DNA from: Pseudoxanthomonas sp. YR558
Lineage (GTDB): Bacteria > Pseudomonadota > Gammaproteobacteria > Xanthomonadales > Xanthomonadaceae
DNA: 64,000 nucleotides
Assembly: GCF_900116385.1 (NCBI RefSeq)
Contig: NZ_FPCI01000001.1
Span: 1,054,001-1,118,000 of the forward strand
Direction: 5' to 3'
This document shows, one piece after another, positions 16,658 to 25,019 of this stretch (position 1 is the first letter of the stretch; every line of letters starts with the position of its first letter). A program made the position numbers and the translations under genes. Below the pieces are notes generated by a model that worked only from the letters and a program-made list of their open reading frames with translations, was not told where the DNA came from and did not search any database.

Positions 16658-17758
16658 ATGACGACATCGCCCTTGCGCTCCCTGACGCGCGTCGCCCCCA
16701 TGGCGCTTGCCCTGCTGCTCGCTGGCTGCGTCACCGCCCCGCCGGCACCTACGCGACCGCCCGCCGATACGCGCAGCGAGATCGTGCGGCGCATGCCCGC
16801 CAAGGTGGCCGACCGCGACCGCTGGGCTGCCGACATCGAGACCGCGTTCGCCGCGCAGCGCATCGAGCCCACCAGCGAGAACATCTGTGCGGTGCTGGCC
16901 ATCACCGAACAGGAATCCGGTTACGTCGCCAATCCCGCAGTGGCGAACCTGCCGAAGATCGCGCGCGGAGAGATCGACCGCCGCGCGGCCGCCCTGCACG
17001 TGCCGACATTCATGGTCGATGCCGCACTGGCACTGCGCTCGCCCGACGGCCGCCGCTACGCCGACCGCCTGCGCAACGTGCGCACCGAGCGCGACCTCAG
17101 CGACATCTACGAAGACATGATCGGCAGCGTGCCGCTGGGCAAGCGGTTGTTCACCGACTACAACCCGGTGCAGACCGGCGGGCCGATGCAGGTGGGCATT
17201 CCGTTCGCCGAAGCCAATGCCTCGCGCTACCCGTACCCGGTCGAAGGCAGCATTCGCGACGAAGTGTTCACGCGACGCGGCGGGATGTACTTCGGCATCG
17301 CTCATCTGCTGGGCTACCAGACGCCGTACACGCGCAAGGTGCACCGCTTCGCCGACTACAACGCCGGCTGGTACGCCAGCCGCAATGCGGCGTTCCAGAG
17401 TGCGGTAGGCATCGCCGCCGGCACGAAACTGGCGCTCGATGGCGATCTGCTGAACCCGGGCGCCCCGATGGACAAGCCCGGCCAGACCGAACGCGCCGTG
17501 CGCCGCCTGGCCGGCGAGCTACGCATGGACGAGCGCGAAATCCGCGAAGCGCTGCAGCGCGGCAGCCGCCTCGATTTCGATGACACCCCGCTGTATGCGC
17601 GGGTGTACGCGCTGGCGGAATCCCGCGCCGGCAAACCGCTACCGCGCGCGATGATCCCAGGCATCACGCTGGAGAGCCCGAAGATCACCCGTGAACTGAC
17701 CACGGCGTGGTTCGCCACCCGCGTGGACGAACGCTACCGCCGTTGCATGCAGCGATAG
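16658..17758 (+). CDS. DUF1615 family lipoprotein with lytic-transglycosylase-like motifs
   Basis: 366 residues. Lipoprotein signal with L-A-G-C and lipid Cys24. In the mature part, three motifs appear in the order seen in SLT/lysozyme-like lytic transglycosylases: E-Q-E-S-G-Y (84-89; candidate catalytic Glu86), G-P-M-Q-V (175-179, like GLMQ) and A-D-Y-N-A-G-W-Y (232-239, like AYNAG). DUF1615 members are annotated only as hypothetical, so muralytic activity is my inference from motif order. Position in the envelope fits peptidoglycan as substrate. It is probably expressed from a leaderless transcript. Confidence 0.8.
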   Translation: MTTSPLRSLTRVAPMALALLLAGCVTAPPAPTRPPADTRSEIVRRMPAKVADRDRWAADIETAFAAQRIEPTSENICAVLAITEQESGYVANPAVANLPKIARGEIDRRAAALHVPTFMVDAALALRSPDGRRYADRLRNVRTERDLSDIYEDMIGSVPLGKRLFTDYNPVQTGGPMQVGIPFAEANASRYPYPVEGSIRDEVFTRRGGMYFGIAHLLGYQTPYTRKVHRFADYNAGWYASRNAAFQSAVGIAAGTKLALDGDLLNPGAPMDKPGQTERAVRRLAGELRMDEREIREALQRGSRLDFDDTPLYARVYALAESRAGKPLPRAMIPGITLESPKITRELTTAWFATRVDERYRRCMQR

Positions 17759-17765
17759 GCAGGAC

Positions 17766-18497
17766 TCAAGCGCCCAGCGCGGCCCACCAGTGCGCGAACG
17801 ACTGCCACGCCGCCGTTCCCGGCACCACGTGCATCAGCACGAAGTTCAGCGCGAACACCGCGGCGACGAATCCGAACACGCCGCGTCCGCGCGGCGCCGC
17901 GCGATCGAACACGATCAGCACCGCCAGGATCGCGAACGTCAGCGCATAGCCGCCCCATGACGGATTGAAGCGCACACCTTCCGGCAACAACGCCAGCATC
18001 AGACGCGCGGCCGCGGGATCGATCATCACCAGCGCCGTGGCGACCATGTAGCGCGCGTGCAGCGCCGGTTCGCGCCGGTGGACGATGGCCAGGCCCCAGA
18101 ACAGCGCCAGCATCAGCGACGCTGCGGTGCCCAGGTACAGCAGCATCGATTGCAGGCCGAACATCTCCGGCGGGGCGGCCGCGATCCGCAGGTGCGACAG
18201 CCACAATGCGGTCAGCAGCACGCCGGGCATCACGCCGTAGGAGAACTGGCCGATCTGCCGATGCAGCGCCGTGCGTCGCGTGCGGATCAGCCAGGGTTGC
18301 ACCAGCAGCATCGCCACCCAGGCCAGCATCAGGCCGGCGTGCAGGTGGGTGACCACATCGGCCAGGCCGAGGCGGCTGAAATAGGTCTTCCAGAAGCCCA
18401 TGCCCACCAGGGCCAGCAGGCCCCACATCCATACGCCGCTGCCGATGCCCCAGAGGCCCGGCCGGCGCGGTACCGCGCCCGTTGCAGAAACCGCCAT
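17766..18497 (-). CDS. Uncharacterised multi-pass membrane protein
   Basis: 243 residues with about seven hydrophobic helices. Charged loops include I-R-T-R-R-T-A-L-H-R-Q-I-G-Q and V-H-R-R-E-P-A-L-H-A-R-Y-M. Histidines near helix ends (T-H-L-H-A-G, A-L-H-R, A-L-H-A-R-Y) recall small heme-binding membrane proteins, but that is speculation. ATG at 18497 is preferred over the GTG one codon upstream; AAGGTGG precedes both. It converges on the DUF1615 gene with 7 bp between stops. Confidence 0.7.
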   Translation of the reverse strand: MAVSATGAVPRRPGLWGIGSGVWMWGLLALVGMGFWKTYFSRLGLADVVTHLHAGLMLAWVAMLLVQPWLIRTRRTALHRQIGQFSYGVMPGVLLTALWLSHLRIAAAPPEMFGLQSMLLYLGTAASLMLALFWGLAIVHRREPALHARYMVATALVMIDPAAARLMLALLPEGVRFNPSWGGYALTFAILAVLIVFDRAAPRGRGVFGFVAAVFALNFVLMHVVPGTAAWQSFAHWWAALGA

Positions 18498-18636
18498 CAC
18501 GCCACCTTCGTCTTGATCGTGGCAGGTTGAACGCCCGCGTCAGCGGGCACCGGCCAGCCGCCTGTCGAATTCCGTCCCGCCCGCTCGTCGTGTTCAGGAA
18601 GGCGTCATCCCGGCGCCCTGTTTCCGGAGGTTTTCC

Positions 18637-19374
18637 ATGCCTTACATCGATGGTTTCGTGGCCGCCGTGCCCACCGCCAACAAACAGAAGTTCATCGACC
18701 ACGCCAATCTCGGCGACCCGGTGTTCATCGAACAGGGCGCGACACGCGTGGTCGAGTGCTGGGAGGACGACGTGCCGGACGGCAAGGTCACCGACTTCCG
18801 CAGGACCGTGCAGGCCAAGCCCGACGAAAGCGTGGTGTTCTCCTGGATCGAATGGCCGGACAAGGCCACGCGCGATGCGGGCATGAAGAAGATGATGGAC
18901 GACCCGCGCATGTCGCCGGAGAACAACCCGATGCCGTTCGACGGCAAGCGCCTGATCTATGGCGGGTTCGTGCCGACGGTAACGCTGGGGCCCGAGGGCG
19001 CGCGGTCGTCGTACGTGGACGGCTTCATCCTGGCCGCGCCGTCGAACGGCAAAGAAGCCTTCACCGATTTCGCCAACACCTTCGACGCGATCTTCATGGA
19101 ATACGGCGCCGCCCGCATCATCGAGGCGTGGGGCGATGACGTGCCGCACGGCAAGCAGACCGACTTCTTCCGCGCCGTGCAGGCCAAGGACGACGAGAAC
19201 GTGGCGTTCTCGTGGGTCGAGTGGCCGGACAAGGCGGCGCGCGATGCCGGCACGAAGAAGGTGATGGAAGACCCGCGCATGGATCCGTCGAACAAGGACA
19301 ATCCGCCGATGCCGTTCGATGGCCAGCGCATGGTCTATGGCGGCTTCACGCCTGTCGTCGAGCTGCGCGGCTGA
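18637..19374 (+). CDS. Tandem-duplicated DUF1428 protein
   Basis: 245 residues made of two DUF1428 domains. The first (about 1-118) and second (about 125-245) repeat the same blocks: Y-(I/V)-D-G-F near the start, E-(D/A)-W/C-W-(E/G)-D-D-V-P-(D/H)-G-K, V-Q-A-K-x-D-E, F-S-W-(I/V)-E-W-P-D-K-A-x-R-D-A-G and N-P-(P)-M-P-F-D-G. Most DUF1428 proteins are single domains of about 120 residues, so this is an in-frame fusion or duplication making an intramolecular dimer. Function unknown; the fold is a ferredoxin-like dimeric barrel. CCGGAGG before the ATG is a strong ribosome site. Confidence 0.88.
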   Translation: MPYIDGFVAAVPTANKQKFIDHANLGDPVFIEQGATRVVECWEDDVPDGKVTDFRRTVQAKPDESVVFSWIEWPDKATRDAGMKKMMDDPRMSPENNPMPFDGKRLIYGGFVPTVTLGPEGARSSYVDGFILAAPSNGKEAFTDFANTFDAIFMEYGAARIIEAWGDDVPHGKQTDFFRAVQAKDDENVAFSWVEWPDKAARDAGTKKVMEDPRMDPSNKDNPPMPFDGQRMVYGGFTPVVELRG

Positions 19375-19440
19375 GCGCGACACGTCCGGTGCGCTACTGT
19401 GGTGGCGCGCCGGATCGCGGCGACCCTAGCGGAGAAAAGC

Positions 19441-19842
19441 ATGATCCGGACAGGCGGTTGCCGATGCGGCGCGGTGCGCTACACCCTCGACGCAGCGCCG
19501 TTCGCCGTACGGTTGTGTTGGTGCCGCGATTGCCAGTACTGGACCACGGGCAATGCGGCGGTGAACCTCCTCGTCCCGCGCGATGCCGTGCGGGTGGACG
19601 GTGAACTGGACGGTTGGGACAGCGTGGCGGACAGCGGCCACCACATGCGCCGCTCGTTCTGCCCGCGTTGCGGCACGCCGATGTTCAGCGAGGCGCGCGA
19701 GAACACCGAACGCATGGTGATCCGCGTCGGCACGCTCGACGATGCCAGCGGCATCGTGCCGACCACTGTCATCTGGACCGACTCGGCGCCGGCGTGGGCG
19801 ACGATCGATCCCACACTGCAGGCGTTCCCGCGGCAACCGTAA
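19441..19842 (+). CDS. GFA-family zinc protein (CENP-V/GFA domain)
   Basis: 133 residues. The cysteine pattern defines the family: Cys7 and Cys9 (G-G-C-R-C-G-A-V-R-Y), Cys26, Cys28 and Cys31 (C-W-C-R-D-C), and Cys74/Cys77 (F-C-P-R-C-G-T-P). These bind structural and catalytic-type zinc. GFA enzymes were named for glutathione-dependent formaldehyde activation, but most members have unknown substrates. GGAGAAAAGC before the ATG supports the start. It converges on the DUF4130 gene with only 1 bp between stops. Confidence 0.87.
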   Translation: MIRTGGCRCGAVRYTLDAAPFAVRLCWCRDCQYWTTGNAAVNLLVPRDAVRVDGELDGWDSVADSGHHMRRSFCPRCGTPMFSEARENTERMVIRVGTLDDASGIVPTTVIWTDSAPAWATIDPTLQAFPRQP

Positions 19843-19843
19843 G

Positions 19844-20668
19844 TCACTCGTCCTGCGGACGCGGGCGGCCGGGGATGCGTCGCCGCGGCGCCCGCGCTTC
19901 GCGCTCGTCCATCTCGCGCACGCGGCGCCCGGCTTCGCGCACGAGATCGGGTAGCAGGTGGGTTTCCGGCAGGTGCTTCCAGTATTTCTGCGGCATCTCC
20001 TGCCGCATCATCCGGGTGTTGAGTCGCGCCGGGTTGAAGATGTTGGCGTAGTACGTGCGCCACAACGCGTCTTCGGCATCGTCGGCCGGGGCATCCGAAC
20101 GCCGGGCGCCCTCGCCCGCCCACAGCTGCTCGCCATCCCACTGCACGCTGCGATACGGCGTGAGGATGGCCCAGCGCATCCCGGCGAAGCGACGCATGAA
20201 GAACGGCGCCACGCGATCGACGATGTACTGGTCCGGCTCGAACCAGGCGATGTAGGCGTTGTCTTCGCCCTCGACTTGGCGGAAGCGCACGAACGCCTTC
20301 ATCTTGTGGCTGTCCCGGCGCACGGCCTGGGACCAGCGCGTCGCCCGGTGCACGTCGGCATCGGTGGCGCGATCCAGCAGCGCGCGTTCGCCGTTGCCGA
20401 TGCGCCACAGCAGGCGATACAACAACGCATGCCGGCCAGGATCGCGGTGGCATAGCACCGATGCCGCGAACGCCATGAAATCCGCCGGTACCGACAGACC
20501 CTGGCGGCGCACCGGTTGTTCGGTAACCGCAGCGCTGGCGAGCAGTTCGCCTTGCGCATCTGCCTGCCATTCCACGACATCTGGCGGAAGCTCGGCCTCC
20601 CATGCGTGGCGCGCCTGTGTTCGCCAGGCACCCAGGTCCCAGGCCGGCATGACGGTGGCGCGGAACAT
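19844..20668 (-). CDS. Putative DNA repair protein, TIGR03915/DUF4130 family
   Basis: 274 residues. Family blocks are visible: H-K-M-K-A-F-V-R-F-R-x-V followed by Y-I-A-W-F-E-P-D-Q-Y-I-V (middle), F-M-R-R-F-A-G-M-R-W-A-I-L-T-P and W-R-T-Y-Y-A-N-I-F-N-P-A-R-L-N-T-R-M-M. The end is basic (R-R-x-R-E-M-D-E-R-E). It is second in an operon with the radical-SAM gene (8-bp gap). In many bacteria this pair is fixed, and some homologues are fused to a uracil-DNA-glycosylase domain, hence the repair annotation. Activity is not established. Confidence 0.82.
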   Translation of the reverse strand: MFRATVMPAWDLGAWRTQARHAWEAELPPDVVEWQADAQGELLASAAVTEQPVRRQGLSVPADFMAFAASVLCHRDPGRHALLYRLLWRIGNGERALLDRATDADVHRATRWSQAVRRDSHKMKAFVRFRQVEGEDNAYIAWFEPDQYIVDRVAPFFMRRFAGMRWAILTPYRSVQWDGEQLWAGEGARRSDAPADDAEDALWRTYYANIFNPARLNTRMMRQEMPQKYWKHLPETHLLPDLVREAGRRVREMDEREARAPRRRIPGRPRPQDE

Positions 20669-20676
20669 CGCGTGCG

Positions 20677-21927
20677 TCAGCCGAACAGATCGGCCTGGCG
20701 CGGCGCCGGTGCCAGCTCGCGGCGCAGGCGCGCAGGATCGTCCAGCCGCTGGCGCGGATGGTGATCCAGCAGCACGACGAAGGGCAGCAGCTTCTGCAGC
20801 GGCGCGCGCAGGCGTGCAAGGTCGGCCACGCGCAGCTTGCCCTGGCGACGCGAATCGACGATGCGCTGCACGTTGCGCGCACCGAGGCCCGGCACGCGCA
20901 ACAGCATCTCGCGCGGCGCGGCGTTGAGGTCGACCGGGAATCGCTCGGGGTGCCGCAGCGCCCACGCGAGCTTGGGATCGATGTCGAGGTCGAGCATGCC
21001 GTCCTGCCCGGCCGTGTCGTCGACGATCTCCTTCACGTCGAACCCGTAGAAGCGCAGCAGCCAGTCGGCCTGGTAGAGGCGGTGCTCGCGCAGCAATGGC
21101 GGCGCGCGCAGCGGCAGCTGGGTGGAGGCGTCCGGGATGGGACTGAACGCCGAGTAGTACACCCGACGCATGCGGAACTGCCGGTACAGCGCATCGCTGC
21201 TGACCAGGATGGCGCGATCATCGGCAGCATCCGCACCGACGATCATCTGCGTGCTCTGGCCCGCCGGGGCGAATTTCGGTGGCCGACGGCGTTTCGGTTG
21301 GGCCTCCTGCTTGCTGGGCTTCGCCGCCAGGATGCGCGTGTGCAGTTCGCCCATGGCGTCGCGGATGCCCTGCGCCTGCTTCTGCGGCGCGAGCTGCTTC
21401 AGGCCGGCTTCTGTCGGCAGCTCCACGTTGATGCTCAGGCGGTCGGCGTAGCGACCGGCCGCGGCCAGCAGTTCCGGGGATGCCTCGGGGATGGTCTTGA
21501 GGTGGATGTAGCCGGCGAAACGATGGTCCTCGCGCAGGCTGCGTGCGACCTCCACCAACTGCTCCATCGTGTAATCGCCGTTGCGGATGATGCCGCTGGA
21601 GAGGAACAGCCCTTCGATGTAATTGCGCTTGTAGAACTCCAGCGTCAGCCGGACGACCTCGGCCGTGGCGAAGCGCGCCCGGGGCACGTTGCTGGACACA
21701 CGGTTGACGCAGTACGCGCAGTCGTAGATGCAGAAGTTGGTCAGCAGGATCTTGAGCAGCGATACGCACCGCCCATCGGGCGTGTACGAATGGCAGATCC
21801 CCATGCCCTCGGTGCTGCCGATGCCGCCCTTGCCCAGCGAGTGCCGCTGGCCGGCGCCGCTGGACGCGCAGGACGCGTCGTACTTGGCCGCATCGGCCAG
21901 GATCGCCAGCTTGTCTTTCAATTGCAT
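20677..21927 (-). CDS. Putative DNA modification/repair radical SAM protein (TIGR03916)
   Basis: 416 residues. The radical-SAM cluster motif is C-I-Y-D-C-A-Y-C (Cys66, Cys70, Cys73), preceded by a further Cys-rich segment (Cys20, Cys45, Cys54). A core TIM barrel has S-S-G-I-I-R-N-G-D and H-L-K-T-I-P. The C-terminal part (about 335-375) carries a helix-hairpin-helix, L-R-V-P-G-L-G-A-R-N-V-Q-R-I, which normally binds DNA. First gene of the pair with the DUF4130 protein. The DNA lesion or base modified is not known. Confidence 0.86.
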   Translation of the reverse strand: MQLKDKLAILADAAKYDASCASSGAGQRHSLGKGGIGSTEGMGICHSYTPDGRCVSLLKILLTNFCIYDCAYCVNRVSSNVPRARFATAEVVRLTLEFYKRNYIEGLFLSSGIIRNGDYTMEQLVEVARSLREDHRFAGYIHLKTIPEASPELLAAAGRYADRLSINVELPTEAGLKQLAPQKQAQGIRDAMGELHTRILAAKPSKQEAQPKRRRPPKFAPAGQSTQMIVGADAADDRAILVSSDALYRQFRMRRVYYSAFSPIPDASTQLPLRAPPLLREHRLYQADWLLRFYGFDVKEIVDDTAGQDGMLDLDIDPKLAWALRHPERFPVDLNAAPREMLLRVPGLGARNVQRIVDSRRQGKLRVADLARLRAPLQKLLPFVVLLDHHPRQRLDDPARLRRELAPAPRQADLFG

Positions 21928-22330
21928 GCGGCCATTCTAGCCGCCGCCATCTCCACGCATGAGACAGCGCGCCGCCGATGGATATTCATCAACGTGATGG
22001 ACGCGCTCACGCTGGCGTGAAGACGTCGCCCGCACCGTATGGATGCGCGCGGACAGTCTGGATCGACCATCCGACGGTCGACGCCCTCGTTTGCACGCAG
22101 AAGGTTCGCGACGCGCTTGCGGAAACGTAATTCGCACCACGCATGTGCGCTGCGCGCAAAGCGTATGGAAGAACGCAAATTACCTTCGTGTCACCGCGTG
22201 TCGTCGTGTGACATGAGCCACACTTCGGCCGGTTTGCCCGCGCCTAAGGTTCAAGGCGGCATCGCGTGCACGCATCCGCATGCCGAACAAGAGCCACCTT
22301 TTCCACCACACTTTGTTAGGGGCGCTACAC
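21928..22330. other. 403-bp non-coding region upstream of the TonB-dependent receptor
   Basis: I find no gene here. The left part holds the upstream region of the radical-SAM gene. The right part leads to the receptor gene and contains TTTGTTAGGGGCGCTACAC before the ATG, a ribosome site of the kind seen before Xanthomonadaceae receptors. A long untranslated leader or a small RNA is possible, but no clear hairpin or terminator was seen. Confidence 0.5.
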
Positions 22331-24958
22331 ATGGGCAAGAGAGCGGAACCGTACGCACGAATTACCAGGGCGCCGCTGGCGTCCGCCGTGACATGGGCCT
22401 TGGCTGCCGCGACGTTGGTCGGCAGCAGTACCGCCGCCGCGCAGACCGCGGAGACACCGCCCGAACCGACGCCTGCGTCCGCCACCGCCGAAGCCACCAC
22501 GCTGGACACCGTGTCCGTCCTCGGCAGTCGCGGCCAACCGCGCACCGTGTCCTCGTCCGCCGTGCCGATCGACATCATCAGCGCCGAAGAATTCCGCAAC
22601 CAGGGCTCGACCGACGCGCTCGATCAGCTGCGCGTGCTGGTGCCCTCGTTCAACGTCAGCACGATTCCGATCGATGACGCCGCCAGTCTTGTCCGCCCCG
22701 CCAACCTGCGCGGCCTGCCGCCCGACAACACGCTGGTGCTGGTGAACGGCAAGCGCTTCCATCGCTCCGCTGTCATCACCTTCCTTGGCCACGGCCTGTC
22801 CGATGGCTCGCAAGGCCCCGACCTTTCCGTCTTCCCGTCGCTCGCGCTGGAACAGGTGGAAGTGCTGCGCGATGGCGCGGCCGCGCAGTACGGCTCCGAT
22901 GCGATCGCCGGCGTCGTCAATTTCGGCTTGAAGAAGATCAGCGAGGGCGGCGCATTCGAAGCCTTCGCCGGTCAGTACTACGAAGGCGACGGTTTCACCA
23001 CGCAGTACTCCGCGCAGATCGGCCTGCCGCTGACCGCGCGCGGCTACGCGACGCTGACCGCCGAGTGGCGCCAGGCCGACGACACCTCGCGCAGCGTGCA
23101 GCGCAACGACGCCGCGGCGGCGATCGCCGCGGGCTATCCCGGCGTACCGGTGCCGGCGCAGATCTGGGGTTCGCCGAAGGTGGATGACGACCTGAAGTTC
23201 GTCGCCAACCTCGGCATCACCGGCGATAGCGTGGACGTGTACCTGTTCGGCAACTATGCGCAACGCGAAGTCGATGGCGGCTTCTACTTCCGCGACCCGA
23301 CCGCGCGTTCCGGCGTGTACTCCAACGACGGCGGCGATACGCTGCTGATCGGCGACACCACCGGCGCCGGCGGCTGCCCGACCATCGCCCTGCGCGACGG
23401 CGCCGGCAACCTGATTCCGTACAGCACCGTCAGTGCCGCAGTCGCGGCGCTGCCGTCCAACTGCTTCACTTTCCTGTCGACACTGCCCGGTGGTTTCACG
23501 CCCCGCTTCGGCGGCAGCCTGGAAGACATGTCCGTGGTCGGCGGCGTCAAGGGCACGTGGGGCAACGCGTGGCACTGGGATGCCAGCGTGACCTACGGTC
23601 GCAACGACATCGACTTCACCATCTACAACACCGTCAACGCTTCGCTGGGCGCGGCGCAGCCCGAGGGCCTGCGCTTCCATCCGGGTGGCAATACGCAGAC
23701 GGAGAAAGGCGTCAACTTCGATGTCGGCACCGATATCGAGACGTCGTTCACCGCCCAGCCGCTGCGCCTGTCGGCCGGTGCGGAATGGCGCGAGGAAAGC
23801 TTCGAGGTCAAGCAAGGCGACGGACCGTCCACCGCGATCGGGCCGCTGACGCAGCAGGGCTTCGCGCTGGGCTCGAACGGCTTCAATGGCTTCAACCCCC
23901 GCACCGCGGGCGAATGGGACCGTCGCAACTGGGCGGTCTACCTGGATCTGGAGGCGCAGTTCACCGAACAGTTCATGCTCGCAGCGGCCGTACGCCGCGA
24001 GGACTTCGACGACTTCGGCAGCACCACCAACGGCAAGCTGACCGGTCGTTTCGACGTCAGCGATACCTTCGCCCTGCGCGGTGCCATCAACACCGGCTTC
24101 CGCGCACCCACGCCGGGCCAGGCGAACATCAGCCAGATCACCACCGCCTTCGAAGGCAATGCGCTGATCGACATCGCCACGTTGCCGCCGACCAATCCCA
24201 TCGCCCAGCTGAAGGGTTCGCGCGCACTGACGCCGGAAGAGTCCAAGAGCGCGTCGCTGGGCCTGGTATGGAACAGCGGCGACTGGCTGGTGACGGTGGA
24301 CGGTTACCACATCGAAGTCCAGGACCGCATCGCCCTCAGCACCAGCTTCGAACTGACCGACGCCGAGCGTGCGGCGCTGGTGGCGTCGGGGAACCCCGAG
24401 GCGGCCTCGCTCAACTCGGTGACCTACTTCGGCAACGCGTTCGACACCACCACGACCGGTGTCGACCTGGTGACCAGCGTGGAGACGGACCACTTCGGCG
24501 GTACGACCACCTATTCGCTCGCGGTGAACTGGAACAAGACCAAGGTGGACCGCTACGACCCGAACTTCATCAACGAAGCCCGCGTCTACAAGATCGAGGA
24601 ATCGCTGCCGAAGACCAAGGGCTACTTCAGCGTCAACCACAAGCGCGAGGTCTTCCACGCCAACCTCCGCCTGGGCTACTACGGCTCGTGGTACGAGGAT
24701 CACCTGGACAGCGGCGTGATCCTCGCCGAGGACGGTGGCCTGCCGATCTACGAGGACAGCAAGGTGATCGTGGACGCCGAGGTGGGCTGGACGTTCGCCT
24801 CCGGCCTGTACGTCAACGTCGGCGCGCAGAACCTGTTCGACGAGACCCCGGACGACAATCCGTGGGGCGCGGCGGTCGCCGGTGCGGCCTATCCCGTGCA
24901 TTCGCCGTACGGCTTCAACGGCGGGTTCTACTACGCCCGCGTGGGCTGGAAGTTCTGA
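22331..24958 (+). CDS. TonB-dependent outer-membrane receptor
   Basis: 875 residues from ATG 22331, preferred over 22280 because TTAGGGG lies 8-12 nt upstream. Signal peptide to about residue 40 (ending A-A-A-Q). The plug has the TonB-box-like L-D-T-V-S-V-L-G-S-R-G at about 59-69, then L-R-G-L-P-P-D-N-T-L-V-L-V-N-G-K-R and V-E-V-L-R-D-G-A-A-A-Q-Y-G-S-D-A-I-A-G-V-V-N. The beta-barrel ends with aromatic F (G-W-K-F), as outer-membrane proteins do. Ligand unknown; no adjacent transporter genes. A strong terminator follows. Confidence 0.9.
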   Translation: MGKRAEPYARITRAPLASAVTWALAAATLVGSSTAAAQTAETPPEPTPASATAEATTLDTVSVLGSRGQPRTVSSSAVPIDIISAEEFRNQGSTDALDQLRVLVPSFNVSTIPIDDAASLVRPANLRGLPPDNTLVLVNGKRFHRSAVITFLGHGLSDGSQGPDLSVFPSLALEQVEVLRDGAAAQYGSDAIAGVVNFGLKKISEGGAFEAFAGQYYEGDGFTTQYSAQIGLPLTARGYATLTAEWRQADDTSRSVQRNDAAAAIAAGYPGVPVPAQIWGSPKVDDDLKFVANLGITGDSVDVYLFGNYAQREVDGGFYFRDPTARSGVYSNDGGDTLLIGDTTGAGGCPTIALRDGAGNLIPYSTVSAAVAALPSNCFTFLSTLPGGFTPRFGGSLEDMSVVGGVKGTWGNAWHWDASVTYGRNDIDFTIYNTVNASLGAAQPEGLRFHPGGNTQTEKGVNFDVGTDIETSFTAQPLRLSAGAEWREESFEVKQGDGPSTAIGPLTQQGFALGSNGFNGFNPRTAGEWDRRNWAVYLDLEAQFTEQFMLAAAVRREDFDDFGSTTNGKLTGRFDVSDTFALRGAINTGFRAPTPGQANISQITTAFEGNALIDIATLPPTNPIAQLKGSRALTPEESKSASLGLVWNSGDWLVTVDGYHIEVQDRIALSTSFELTDAERAALVASGNPEAASLNSVTYFGNAFDTTTTGVDLVTSVETDHFGGTTTYSLAVNWNKTKVDRYDPNFINEARVYKIEESLPKTKGYFSVNHKREVFHANLRLGYYGSWYEDHLDSGVILAEDGGLPIYEDSKVIVDAEVGWTFASGLYVNVGAQNLFDETPDDNPWGAAVAGAAYPVHSPYGFNGGFYYARVGWKF

Positions 24959-24987
24959 TCCACCCCGACCGGTCCGCCGGTCTCCAA

Positions 24988-25019
24988 GCCGGTGCCCATT
25001 GCGGGCACCGGCTTTTTTT
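24988..25019 (+). terminator. Rho-independent terminator of the receptor gene
   Basis: GCCGGTGCCC (24988-24997), loop ATTGC, GGGCACCGGC (25003-25012), then seven T. A ten-bp perfect stem located 30 bp after the receptor stop; its T-run abuts the stop of the convergent lysR gene. Confidence 0.9.

Noticed and set aside
22325..24901. A minus-strand open frame of 858 codons opposite the TonB-dependent receptor.
   Set aside because: Low-complexity Val/Arg/Gly/His composition and no motif; the plus strand encodes a complete receptor with signal, plug and barrel end.
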